DNA of 64,000 nt from Centrapalus pauciflorus (lineage: Eukaryota; Streptophyta; Magnoliopsida; Asterales; Asteraceae). This document shows positions 45,483 to 55,541 of the stretch, piece after piece. The position numbers were made by a program, and so were the translations under genes. The stretch's first letter is position 1; every line of letters starts with the position of its first letter. The stretch spans positions 367,001 to 431,000 of the forward strand of contig JAANYP010000798.1 in NCBI GenBank assembly GCA_020465985.1, given 5' to 3'. The notes under the pieces were generated by a model that was not told the DNA's origin, searched no databases, and saw nothing but the letters and a program-made list of their open reading frames with translations.

Positions 45483-46118
45483 TTAAAAAATAGCATGATA
45501 TTTTACAGAAAAATTGGAAGCTTCTAATTCTGCAATTCTCAGTCTTTCTTGTAAGTCAGATATATTCTGATTAAGATTAATTATTTTGATTTGTAGTTCT
45601 TTTTCCTTATCTTGTAAATCTGAAACTGCTCGTAAGGCTAATGCTTTATCTTTGGAAAAATCTAAAACTAAGTTATGTTCATTTCGAAGTTTGTTTTCCA
45701 AAGAATGAACATTTTTCTTTTCCGCCTTTAAAGATTTTTCAAACTTTTTAAGCATAAAGGCCATACGAGTTAGTTTTTCTTCTAGTACACATGATTCATC
45801 AATATCAGAGTCAGAATTAGAAAGTACCTCCGGCTTATCTGAATCATCTGATTTATCTGACTCTGAATCTTCATCATTTTCAGCCTCAGTTTTGCCAGTT
45901 GCCATCAATGCAACTTCTTCTGTCTCTTCCTCCTCAGATTCTTGTGTTTCTGCATCCTCTTCATCAGTTAAACCAACCCATACTTCATCCTCAGCTAACA
46001 TGGCTGATTCACTCAGTTCAGACTCATTGAATATCTCTGATTTGAGGCAAATGTGAGTATCTTCATCCAGAATATCTTCATCTTCAGATAACTGTAACCA
46101 ATGGTCATCCTCCGCCAT
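45483..46118 (-). pseudogene. Acidic/coiled-coil Gag extension of SIRE-like element 1
   Basis: A 211-codon frame starts MAEDDHWLQLSEDEDILDED. It is acidic for about 110 residues (EESEEEETEE, DSESDKSDDSD) and then coiled-coil-like (KKFEKSLKAEKKNVHSLENK and onward). It is homologous to 54149-54365 in element 2. It follows the gag zinc knuckle and is probably part of the same polyprotein, cut by stops in this copy. Confidence 0.7.
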
Positions 46119-46211
46119 ACGAGCTTTTCCCGACTCTTTTTCTTTGGCTAAGAGAGCCTTTCTCGTATAGTATTCTGAGTTTTTGACTAATGGGGATCTA
46201 CATTCTCGGGC

Positions 46212-47271
46212 CTAATGACCCGGTTTTCCACAGTTGTAACATTTCTGTTCTAAATCTTTCTTTGCTGACTTGTCTGACTTTTCATATTTTTCAGTCTTTC
46301 TTCCACTGCTTTCTCCAGATTTCTCATATTTGTCATTCTTTTCAATTTTCCTGGAGCCTGTTTTGTAGCGTATCTTATTGTTGGTTGGCTTTCTGTAGAA
46401 TTTCTTTTGAAATGCTTTTGTTAGCAGTGCCATCTGCTTTTTCATTTCTTCTATCTCTGAATCAGCAGATGAATCGGAGGATTCTGATTCGGAAGATGTA
46501 CTGCTGACTACGGCTCTTTTCTCCTTTTTCATTTTGTATTTGTACTTTTTCTCTGCGAGTAGAGCCAATGGATCAGCAGTTTCTTTCTCAGCTTTCTTCT
46601 TTCCTGATAGTTTCCTCAACACAACCTCTTGATAATTGTTGAGATTCTCAAATATCATATGAAAATCCATTTCTTCAATATCCTTTGTTTGCTGGATAAT
46701 CATAGCATATTTCTCCCATTCAGGGTTCAGAACGTTTAGAAACTTGACATTGATGTCCAGGTTGGACTTTGTCACTCCATTTCGTTTCATTTCACTTACC
46801 AAAGACACAAACCTTAGGTAAGTGTTTTCTAGTAGTTCTCCTTCATGGGCTCTGAAATTTTCAAACGTCATTAGGCTGTTTCTAGCCCTGTTTGTGGCAG
46901 CTCTTTCAGATCCCCTCATCAGTTTACATACTTCATCCCAAATTGACTTAGCAGTTTTTGTGTTTGTGAGGCATGTGTAAATATCATTTGGGATGGATAT
47001 CAGAAGTAACTTCCTTGCAGTTTTATCCCCTAATTTTCTCTTCTTTTGGGCCTCAGTCAGGTTGGTGACCTCGACTGTTCTTGGTGGAATTGGGGGATTA
47101 CCGGTTGGTACTCCAGGGATTGTTTCCATGAAAGTGGCTGGTCCTTCTGTTAAGGATTTCAGCATCTCTTCTGATAAATCATGAAAGCTAATGAATTCAA
47201 GAAACCTCTCCCTCCATTGAACATATTCACCCCTGTATAGAATTGGGGGTTTGGTTTCTGATCCCATTGCT
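46212..47271 (-). pseudogene. Gag of SIRE-like element 1
   Basis: From MGSETKPPILYRGEYVQWRE the frame gives a copia Gag: DLSEEMLKSL, SIPNDIYTCLTNTKTAKSIW, KLMRGSERAATNRARNSLMT, EWEKYAMIIQQTKDIEEMDF. A basic tail and the start of a CCHC zinc knuckle (CYNCGKPGH) follow. A TAG falls inside the knuckle, after the His, so the last Cys is not read. The first-Met context (ISKDALAMG, versus MSKDALAMG in element 2) shows that the usual start codon has mutated. Gag packages the RNA. Confidence 0.9.
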
Positions 47272-47477
47272 AGAGCATCCTTTGAGATATATGGGAAACT
47301 GTTCCAAGATCTGATGAACTTTGATTGAGATTGAAAATTTTGATCAACAGTTGAAAGTTGATCAAACTTTGAAACACAGATTAGTACTGAAATGATCAAC
47401 TGAAATCTACAACACAGTAACTTGTTAGTAACAATAATCAACTTGAATCAGAGACTGAGTAGACTTGATGTTGATGT

Positions 47478-47677
47478 ATTGTAACAAAAATCTCGAATAA
47501 TGTTTGTATGTATCTTGAATGATCTATGTATGAAACTCGAATGAGTTTAGAGTGAAACTCGAATGTGTTTAGAGTGAAACTCGAATGTGTGGGGGATCAA
47601 ACTCGTATGTGTTTGAAGTGAAACTTGAATGAGTTTGTAGTTAAACTCGAATGAGTTTGGAATCAAACTTGAATGAG
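47478..47677 (-). repeat. 22-bp motif array in the leader of SIRE-like element 1
   Basis: Units of the form GAAACTCGAATGAGTTTAGAGT repeat about eight times with variation. The coding strand reads ATTCGAGTTTC. It lies between the LTR fragment and gag, where the leader would be. Confidence 0.75.
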
Positions 47678-47881
47678 TTCAGTAATCAAAACTACTAACC
47701 AAAGGATTCAATAGCAGAGAATGTCAATTACAATGATGAGAGAATAATCCAAATTCAGTAACCGTTATTCTTCCATACAAAAAGTGAAAATGTCAGAAAT
47801 CTATTTTTCTATTGAAAGTCAAACCTTTATAAACATATTTCACAACTATCAAAGAAGTACAAAACAACCCCTAGACTTTGT
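47678..47881 (-). repeat. Truncated 5' LTR of SIRE-like element 1
   Basis: Matches 34828-35030 of the 3' LTR. It lacks the 52 bases that should adjoin the primer site and the last 27 bases on the outer side. No primer-binding site is present; the leader repeats join the LTR interior directly. Confidence 0.8.
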
Positions 47882-48450
47882 ACAATATAAATTGTACCCA
47901 ACAGGATTCTATGACGAGAAAATATGTTTCGTTTGACAAATTGGCATACTACCTTATGGTCATTAGTCCTTGTGGCTTCGGTTTCTACCCACTTAGAGAG
48001 GTAATGAACTGCCACTAGGATATATTCGAAACCGTACAACTTAGGGAAGGGTCCCATGAAGTCTATGCCCCACACATCGAAAATTTCTACTATCAGGATT
48101 GGTGTCATAGGCTTTGGTCTCGTTTTGAGATACCTCCTATTTGTTGGCATCGTAAGCATGACTTAACGAACTCGTAGGAGTCCTTAAAGATAGTCGGCCA
48201 AAAGAATCCACTTTGTATGATTCGATGGCCTGTTTTTTTAGCACTAAAGTGACCTCCACATGCATACGAGTGACAGTGACTTAGAATGGCATAATGCTCA
48301 TTGTCTGGAACACATCGCCGGATAATTTGATGTACTCCTATTTTGAAAAAATCGGGGCTCCTCCCAAATGTATTGTTTAGTTTGGGAGAAGAAATATTTT
48401 CTTTGATTTGAATTCCAGTGGCCTGGGATTTTCCCTGTGACAACATAGTT
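47882..48450 (-). pseudogene. Gypsy integrase fragment
   Basis: The HHCC zinc site is present (HYAILSHCHSYACGGHFSAKKT...CLRCQQIGG). The start of the core follows (VWGIDFMGPFPKLYGFEYILVAVHYLSKWVE, with the first catalytic Asp). A frame change near 48120 and the junction at 47882 remove the rest of the triad. Confidence 0.9.
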
Positions 48451-50504
48451 CACTAAATTAGCGAACCAAGGCACCTTTGCGATGAACAGTAATTGTTCAT
48501 CTGGGAAATTATCCCGAATGGAATCCAACATATCAGTGGTGATTGCTGGCAATCTCGATAGACGGTCTGCTACTACATTTTCTGAGCCCTTTTTATCTCG
48601 AATTTCTAGATCAAACTCTTGAATAGTATCCAACGAATTAGCCGTGGTTTAGCATCTTTCTTAGCCAAGAGGTGTCGTAAGGCACTGTGATCAGAATACA
48701 CAATTACCTTAGCTCCCCAGACATAAGATCTGAACTAATCTAGCGCATACACTACTACAAGCAATTCTTTTTCAGTTGTTGTGTAATTAATTTGAGCTTC
48801 AGAGAATGTTTTACTTGCATAGTATATTACCACAGGCTTTTTATTTACTCTTTGACCAAGGACGGCACCTACTGCGTGATCACTTGCGTCGCACATGATT
48901 TCAAAGGGCTGAGACCAATCAGGTGATTGCAGAATTGGTGCCTCCGTGAGCTTAACTTTTAATGTATCAAACGCCTCTATACATTGTTTATCAAAGTTGA
49001 AAGGTGCGTCCTTCAGGAGAAGGTTACATAAAGGTTTGGTTATGACACTAAAGTCTTTTATGAACCTCCTATAGAAACCTGCATGTCCCAAAAATGAACG
49101 GATTCCCTTAATATTAGTAGGCGGTGGTAACGATGAAATTATTTGTATTTTAGCTCGATCAACCTCCATTCCCCTTTCAGAAACTATGTGTCCTAAGACT
49201 ACTCCCTCTTTAACCATAAAATGACTCTTCTCCCAGCTTAGTACCAAATTGGTTTCGGCACACCGCTTGAGAACTTTTTCTAAATGAGAGAGACACCCTT
49301 TGAATGACTTATCAAATATAGAAAAGTCGTCCATGAAGATTTCAAGAGACCCTCCGACCATGTCTGAAAATATAGCCATCATGCATCGCTGGAATGTGGC
49401 CGGAGCGTTACATAATCCAAATGGCATTCTTTGGTAGGCGAATGTGCCATACGGACATGTAAAGGTCGTCTTGTCTTGATCTTCTGGGTGTATCGGAATT
49501 TGATTATATCCCGAATAGCCATCTAAGAAACAATAGAATTTTTGCCCTGCTAATTTCTCTACTATTTGGTCGATGAATGGCAAGGGAAAATGGTCCTTAG
49601 AGGTTGCGACATTCAGCTTTCTGTAGTCGATACATACTCTCCACCCCGTTACAGGGCGAGTTGCAATCTTTTCTCCTTCAGGAGTATCGACAACAGTGAT
49701 TCCAGATTTCTTTGGAACCGTCTGTGTGGGACTAACCCATTGGCTGTCTGATATCGGATACATGATTCCAGCATCTAGCCATTTTAGTACTTCCTTCTTC
49801 ACTACCTCTCTTAGGTTGGGGTTTAGCCTTCTCTGAGCATCTCTGCTCCGCTTAGCTGTTGGATCAGTTATAATCCTGTGCATACACAGTGTTGGGCTAA
49901 TCCCTTTTAGGTCTGCTATGGTCCAACCTACCGCTTCCTTGTATCTTGATAAAACTTCTAATAAAGTCTTTTCTTGTGCAGCAGTAAGATCTGTTGCAAT
50001 GATTACGGGCAATGTACTCTCAGGGCCAAGAAAAGCATATTTGAGATGAGATGGAAGTGGCTTCAACTCTAATTTGGGTGGTTGCTCTAGAGATGGTTTT
50101 GCTGATGGTGGAAGATCAGTAGGAAGTTTCTCGATCTTATGTGTCCATGGTGGTTGAGTAGAATCCACTGACTGGACACGTTCAAGTTCGAACTCCTTAG
50201 CTTCAGGCATATTATCTAACTTATGCTCATTATAATACAGAAGCAGCTCCACTGGATCTTTACATGTTATTGTTGATAATTGTTGTTGTATTAAATCATC
50301 AACTAAGTCTATCATGTAGCACTCTGAATCCAATGGTGCATTAGGTACATTATTAAAGACATTAAGTCGGAGTTTGCGGTTTCCGAATGCTATGTCTAAG
50401 GCGCCTGTCCTGCAATTGATTTGAGCGTTGATTGTGGCTAAGAAGGGACGTCCTAATATAATTGCCGGTTGGCTTTCTTTGTAAGCACTGTCTGAGTCCA
50501 ACAC
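48451..50504 (-). pseudogene. Gypsy reverse transcriptase-RNase H
   Basis: A 589-codon open frame (50504-48735) starts in the protease tail (ILGRPFLATINAQIN). RT motifs follow: WVSPTQTVPKKSG, WRVCIDYRKLN, YGTFAYQRMPFGLCNAPATF and the catalytic EIFMDDFSIF (an FMDD form common in this lineage). Next are HAGFYRRFIKDFS and RNase H with FEIMCDASDHAVGAVLG and NYTTTEKELLVVVYALD. A TAG at about 48735 interrupts RNase H, which continues downstream (DLEIRDKKGSENVVADRLSRL, 48633 on). One nonsense mutation and later frame changes disable it; the RT catalytic residues are intact. Confidence 0.95.
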
Positions 50505-50890
50505 TAAGAAATCTACTGGATAATAGAAGTCTTCAACCTTAACAATTACATCAGATTACATCCCCCATGGTACTTTGGTGGACCTATCTGCTAATTGTAG
50601 GATGACATCTGTTGTCTGTAGGGTGCCTAGATCATGTTGGTCAAATAAATTACCAGGTAAGATATTAACACTCGCCCCTAAGTCTACAAGTGCCTTTTTA
50701 ATTTGAATATCGCCAATAGTTACCGGGATCAAGGGTGATCCTGGGTCTTTTAGTTTAGGCGGCAGTGAGCTAGTGATAACTGCACTGACTTGTTCAGTGA
50801 GGTTGATTTGCTTTGGAAGGGTTATTTTAAATTTTCGCTTCTGAGTACAAAGGTCTTTTAAGAATTTAGCGTAAGAAGGGACTTGTTGAA
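50505..50890 (-). pseudogene. Gypsy aspartic protease, broken
   Basis: The minus strand contains KKALVDLGASVNILPG, with the Asp-Leu-Gly active-site form seen in Athila-type elements (about 50705-50655). A 10-bp duplication containing GATGTAAT (about 50545-50565) introduces a stop and shifts the frame before the RT. Confidence 0.75.
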
Positions 50891-51543
50891 TAACTTTAAT
50901 TAAGGGAATGTTAATTTAACTTGATTAAAAATATCCCATAACTCTTCGTTTTTAGGTCCTTTCTTACCATAAGGAAATGATGCCGGATTTTCTAAGGCTG
51001 TTGGGTAAGGAGCAATTTCAGTGTTGGAACTCCTTCCCCAACTTTAGTCTCGACGGGTTTCTTGGCTTCTACTTCCTTGAAAGTTACTTTCTTAATCTTT
51101 GTTTCTACCTTTGACTCCGATCTAGGTGGTTCCTCTTCGTAGGCAATTTCTACCTCGTCGTCTGTCTCACTTCCCTTAGGCATTTCTATTTTATTATCTA
51201 CTTCCTTTCCACTCCTAAGGGTAGTGACTTTATTAACTTCATTCACTTCGTTGACTTCGTATTTCTTTTCCTTGCCATGGTGGTGCGATGGGTTAACTGT
51301 GGTGTTACTTGGGAGCTTTCCTTCTTCTCGTTTAGTTCAGGACTCTGCAATTTGTCCCATCTGCCTTCCTAGCATCTCCATAGTTTTCGCTTGAACCATG
51401 GTCTGTTGTTTCATGAATTCCATAAATTCGGAAAACTCTTTCGAGTTCCCCGACACTGGTCATGAATCATGCTCTTCTTTAGGGTCTTGGCGTTTATAGT
51501 ACCGATCATCCTTCGTAGCTGAGGTCGACCCATATTGGAAATC
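50891..51543 (-). pseudogene. Gag-pol linker of the gypsy element
   Basis: Short frames with RSGKEVDNKI and Lys/Glu-rich sequence (51246-50992) are typical of the linker between the zinc knuckle and protease of Athila/Tat polyproteins. Several frame changes. Confidence 0.6.
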
Positions 51544-52629
51544 TCAGTTTTGTTGACGAGGTTGCTCATATCTTGGCTTCGGGGGAGCATCATTGTCTTG
51601 ATTATCCCTCCAACTAAAGTTCGGGTGTTTTCTCCAACCCGGATTGTAGGTCTCCGAGTATGGGTTCTCCCGTTCTATTCGTTGCCGAAAGCCAAAAGCT
51701 TCATTCACATACTCTTCGTGGGCGAAGGTATGTGGGCAATTCTCGGTTGGATGAGAAGGGTCTCCACAAGTGACACAGCAGACCTGTGCCACTGTAGCCT
51801 TTCCCATTCCTTTCATCAACAAGTCCATCTTTTTGCTTAGTTCGGATATATCACATTTAACTTCCTTTTTCCATGCGTTGTCTATGCCCATAACTTGGAC
51901 ACCAACACTACTATCCGAACCCGCTTGGACTTTTAAACCTTTACTTAACTGGGTTAATAATTCCCAGGCTTCATCATCTTCCTTGGCTAAAAAGGTTCCG
52001 CCGGAAGCGGCGGTGATCATATTCCTACTTTCTTGACTAACCCCATCGAAAAAAGTTTTAATTAGCATCCATTTAGGAATTTCATGGTGAGGGCATGTTC
52101 TTAGTAATTCATTTAACCTATTAAAGGCTTCGTGGAATTGTTCCCCGATTTTCTGTTTAAATCCAGTTATTTCTTTACGTTTTTCTGTAGTTTTGCTAAT
52201 TGGGTAATATTCAGTTAGAAATTCTTTTTTCATTTCATCCCAGTTAGTTATACTATCAGTGGGAAGTGACACAAACCAATTTTTCGCTCGTTCCTTCAAG
52301 GAGAAAGGAAATAGCCTAAGTTTTAGTGCGTCTATGGTCATTCCCCTAACGTGATTGGCCTTACATATGGCAGTGAATTCAGCTAAGTGCTCGTACGGTT
52401 CTTCGCTTGGTGCTCCACGAAAAACAGGTAAGATGCTAAATAGCTGTGGCCTAATCTCAGGTTCATTCTCATTAATTGGGTAGAGAATGGGTGATGGATC
52501 AGGGATATCACTCGACCTATAATGGGATTCTACGGTTCTACGGTCTCCCATTGGTCTATGGTTTTGTTGGACGTCGACAAGAACGTTATCGACGTTCTCG
52601 TCTTCCGAACTATATACTTCTTCTTCCAC
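51544..52629 (-). CDS. Gypsy Gag (Athila/Tat type)
   Basis: The 361-codon open frame includes NHRPMGDRRT and a capsid core: FSILPVFRGAPSEEPYEHLA, LRLFPFSLKERAKNWFVSLP, WDEMKKEFLTEYYP. A FNRLNELLRTCPHHEIP segment, a zinc-knuckle-like CVTCGDPSHPTENCP and a basic C-terminus follow. It would form the virus-like particle. The frame is open from the acidic N-terminus (52629) to a stop at 51544, at a point where relatives continue, so a downstream nonsense mutation is possible. The start may lie further upstream (about 52830, in a KGIVAQASILTKK-like frame). Confidence 0.85.
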   Translation of the reverse strand: MEEEVYSSEDENVDNVLVDVQQNHRPMGDRRTVESHYRSSDIPDPSPILYPINENEPEIRPQLFSILPVFRGAPSEEPYEHLAEFTAICKANHVRGMTIDALKLRLFPFSLKERAKNWFVSLPTDSITNWDEMKKEFLTEYYPISKTTEKRKEITGFKQKIGEQFHEAFNRLNELLRTCPHHEIPKWMLIKTFFDGVSQESRNMITAASGGTFLAKEDDEAWELLTQLSKGLKVQAGSDSSVGVQVMGIDNAWKKEVKCDISELSKKMDLLMKGMGKATVAQVCCVTCGDPSHPTENCPHTFAHEEYVNEAFGFRQRIERENPYSETYNPGWRKHPNFSWRDNQDNDAPPKPRYEQPRQQN

Positions 52630-53048
52630 GTTTACTTTAGGAGCAATATTTTTGATTTCGTTTGCTTGAGTTATGGCTCGCCTATTAGATCAAGCAGTTT
52701 TTTCGATTTCTGGATCAAACTTCAAAGGTGAAATTCTACCAGAATATCGTGTGTGCATAAACATATGAGGGCTAGATGAAGAATTTGAACTAGAAACTTT
52801 CTTTTTGGTGAGAATCGATGCTTGCGCCACGATTCCCTTTTTCTTAATAAAACTAAGGCAATAACTTAAGCTTAAAAACTAATTAAATAGAATAATAGCA
52901 AATAAATAAATAAATTAAAATTAACTAAGCAAATTAAAGAAAATAAGCATATAAGCAAAAAGAATTTAAAATAGACTAAATTAAACTAGAAAAATTAATT
53001 AACTAAACTAAAGCTAATTACTAAAATACGTGAATTAAGCGCAACCGC
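52630..53048 (-). other. Leader of the gypsy element
   Basis: AT-rich untranslated region between primer site and gag; the part nearest gag (52630-52835) may be N-terminal coding. Confidence 0.5.
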
Positions 53049-53066
53049 TCCCCGGCAACGGCACCA
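53049..53066 (-). other. Primer-binding site, Athila/Tat type
   Basis: The minus strand reads TGGTGCCGTTGCCGGGGA, five bases from the LTR end. This is the usual primer site of this lineage. Confidence 0.9.
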
Positions 53067-53071
53067 AAATT

Positions 53072-54148
53072 TGATGCGAGTGTCGTTAACCCGTCAAAAA
53101 TAACCACTAAATACCTTAGAAGCTAGGGTAAGTAGGGATCGTATCCACAGAGAGCGTGAGGTTAAATGCACGTATTCGAGCGACTAGCGTTGTAATTTAA
53201 ATAATTTGAAAAGATTAAATTGGTTTGTAAAAAGGTGATTAATTGATTTATAAGATTAACTACTTACGAGATTTGTAAAAAGAAAACTTAATGAAATTGT
53301 TTGATTAAATATAATACGAAGATAACCATTCCCGGATTCCACACTTAGCTTTGTATTTAATTTATAAACGATGTGAAGATTACATAGACATAATCTTTTT
53401 ATAATTATTATTAGATTCGTTACGTGATCTTGGGCATAGCGCGTGACATGTTTGATTACTCGTCTTAATTAAATAAATAACTCGGCACGAATAATAAAAT
53501 ATCAGCGAACTATCTTGCGAAACGCAACCAAACAAATAACAATCATTCGTTTACAATCTAAATATAAATAATAAACCATGCAAACATAAAGTAATCGTTC
53601 ATAAAATAAAACACTTAACGTTGTGCTTCCTCCGAGAATGATTATGCGAGATTAGCCGGACATTCTTTGCGTAATGCTCAAGAGTTGTGTGTCCATCTTC
53701 GTAGCTTGACTCGTGTGCTCTTCGTACTTGTGTTCGCTCAAACGGGGTCCTTTTCCTTAGCTTTCTTCTCCAAAAAATGATCCTTTCTTTAAAACTCTGA
53801 CTTTGTATTTATAGGAAAAGCTGGAAAAACCCTAAAAATGGCTGGATATTATTTTAATGGGCTGGGTGCAGCCGTAGGCGCAGGCCTGCGCCCCCCCTGC
53901 GCCTGTCTGTGAAAATCCGTATTTTTGTGAATTAATTTCTTCTGCTGAGCACTTGGTCTGGGCGCAGGGCTGCGCCCCCCTCTGCGCTTGCCTATGAAAA
54001 TTCGTCCTTTTTTTTTGCCAATTTAAGCTGGATTTTCTCTACCTGTACAAGCACAGAATTTATTCAATAGTAGCACATTCTATGACATTTTCTCACTAGA
54101 AAACAACTCTTTTACGTCTAATAAACACGGTAAATTATAACCCGATCA
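53072..54148 (-). repeat. 5' LTR of the gypsy element (1077 bp)
   Basis: On the minus strand it starts TGATCGGGTTATAATTTACC (54148) and ends GACACTCGCATCA (53072). It contains two similar GC-rich segments near 53870-53905 and 53955-53990, the first with the perfect palindrome GGCGCAGGCCTGCGCC (53877-53892). The outer edge is immediately followed by SIRE-like element 2. Confidence 0.85.
53805..53813 (-). promoter_or_regulatory. LTR TATA box (TATAAATAC)
   Basis: Minus-strand TATA-like sequence inside the gypsy 5' LTR, upstream of the leader. Promoter role inferred. Confidence 0.5.
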
Positions 54149-54488
54149 AGCGCCACATCTTCTCTTAATTTAGTCTCTGAATCAGTATCCTCTTTCTCTT
54201 CCTCTTCATCGTCAGTCAACCCAACCTAGAATTTGTCCTCGGAAATCATAGTAGATTCACTTTGCTCAGATTCATTAAAGATTTCTGACTGCAGGCATAT
54301 GTGAGAATCTTCATCCAAAATATCCTCATCTTCAGAAAGTTGAAGCCAGTGGTCATCCTCCGCCATCAGGGCCTTTCCAACTTCTTTTTGTTTGGCCAGC
54401 AGAGCCTTCCGAGTATAGTATCATAATTCTTGACTACCGGCTGTCTACATTCCCTAGCAAAATGGTCTGGCTTACCACAGTTGTAACA
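54149..54488 (-). pseudogene. Gag zinc knuckle and acidic extension of SIRE-like element 2
   Basis: The intact CCHC knuckle CYNCGKPDHFAREC is at 54488-54447. The MAEDDHWLQLSEDEDILDED acidic extension (54365 on), homologous to 46118-45990 of element 1, follows. A stop within DKF*VGLTDD and the gypsy insertion at 54148 end it. Confidence 0.8.
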
Positions 54489-54602
54489 TTTCTGCTCGTC
54501 TTCTTTCTTAGCATACTTCTCATACTTTTCAAACTTTTTTCCACTACTTTCTCCAGTTTTTTCATATATCTCTCTCTTCTCATACTTTCTGGATCCAGTC
54601 TT

Positions 54603-55541
54603 CTATCGCATTTTGTTGTTCGTTGGTTCGCGATAGAATTTCTTTTGGAATGCCTTAGTCAGGAGTGCCATCTGCTTCTTCATTTCTTCTATCTCCAGGT
54701 CTGCTGACGAATCAGTTGATTCAGATTTTGAAGAACTGCTTATAACCACTCGCTTCTCCTTTTTCAACTTGTATTTATACTTTTTGTCAGCTAGAAGAGC
54801 TAGTGGATCAACCGTCGCCTTTTCAACATGTTTCTTTCCAGATACCTTTCTTAAAACAACTTCCTGACAGTTGTTTAAGTTCTCAAATACCATGTGAAAA
54901 TCCATGTCATCTATTTCCTTTGTTTGTTGGATTATCATGGTATACTTATCCCACTCCGGGTTGAGAACATTCAGAAATTTGACGTTGATGTCCAAATTAG
55001 ACTTTGTTACCCCATTTCTTTTCATTTCACTTACGAGGTTAACAAATCTCAAGTATGTATTCTCTAATAACTCCCCTTTTCTTGCTCTAAAGTTATCAAA
55101 TGTCATTAAGTTGTTTCTTGCTCTATTGGTAGCTGCTTTGTCTGATCCTCTCATCAGTTTGCACACCTCATCCCAGATGGGTTTGACTGTGGTTGTGTTT
55201 GTGGTTGTGTTTGTCAGACTGATGTATATATCATTTGGAATTGAGATTATCAAGAATTTTCTAGCTGTCTTATCTCCTAACTTTCTTCTTTTCTGAGCTT
55301 CAGACAGATTTGCAGTTGTAACCTCCTCAGTTCTCTCCGGTACTGGAGGATTACCATTTGGTACTGCGAGGATCATGAAAAAAGATCTTGCTGGACCATC
55401 CGTCAGTGAGATCAACATTTCTTTAGATAGATCATGAAAACTTATGAACTCTAGAAACCTTTCCCTCCATTGAACATGCTCTCCTCTGTATAGGATTGGA
55501 GGTTTGGTTTCGGAACCCATGGCAAGTGCGTCCTTTGACAT
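54603..55541 (-). CDS. Gag of SIRE-like element 2
   Basis: The 312-codon frame starts MSKDALAMGSETKPPILYRG, the likely true start, and contains the copia Gag core (SIPNDIYISLTNT, KLMRGSDKAATNRARNNLMT, EWDKYTMIIQQTKEIDDMDF, NCQEVVLRKVSGKK). It is closely similar to element 1's Gag. A NTTTNTTT-like 12-bp insertion-type duplication is visible near 55195. It stops at 54603 just before the zinc knuckle, where element 1 continues, so a nonsense mutation is likely. Confidence 0.9.
   Translation of the reverse strand: MSKDALAMGSETKPPILYRGEHVQWRERFLEFISFHDLSKEMLISLTDGPARSFFMILAVPNGNPPVPERTEEVTTANLSEAQKRRKLGDKTARKFLIISIPNDIYISLTNTTTNTTTVKPIWDEVCKLMRGSDKAATNRARNNLMTFDNFRARKGELLENTYLRFVNLVSEMKRNGVTKSNLDINVKFLNVLNPEWDKYTMIIQQTKEIDDMDFHMVFENLNNCQEVVLRKVSGKKHVEKATVDPLALLADKKYKYKLKKEKRVVISSSSKSESTDSSADLEIEEMKKQMALLTKAFQKKFYREPTNNKMR

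Larger units (their letters stand above)
34776..47881 (-). mobile_element. SIRE-like Ty1/copia retrotransposon 1 (13.1 kb)
   Basis: The minus-strand order is damaged 5' LTR, leader with motif repeats, gag, spacer frames, protease-integrase, RT-RNase H, untranslated spacer, large ORF3, polypurine tract and 3' LTR. Integrase before RT makes it copia; the extra ORF after pol, GGGGGAG tracts and large size match the SIRE/Maximus lineage. Stops or frameshifts interrupt every major reading frame, and the 5' LTR lacks both ends, so it is not functional. No target duplication can be tested, because the right edge is a recombination-like junction with the gypsy element. Confidence 0.9.
47882..54148 (-). 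mobile_element. Athila/Tat-like Ty3/gypsy element, 3'-truncated
   Basis: The minus-strand order is 5' LTR, primer site, leader, gag, linker, protease, RT-RNase H and integrase up to 47882, where it is cut off at the SIRE LTR fragment. RT before integrase and the TGGTGCCGTTGCCGGGGA primer site identify gypsy Athila/Tat. Its right-hand LTR lies within the gag of SIRE-like element 2, so it inserted there. No 3' LTR survives. Confidence 0.9.

Noticed and set aside
47478..47677. Regularly spaced short repeats that might suggest a CRISPR array (also 55675-55860)
   Set aside because: The host is a plant, the repeats are degenerate, the spacers are not unique, and no cas genes exist; these are retrotransposon leader repeats.
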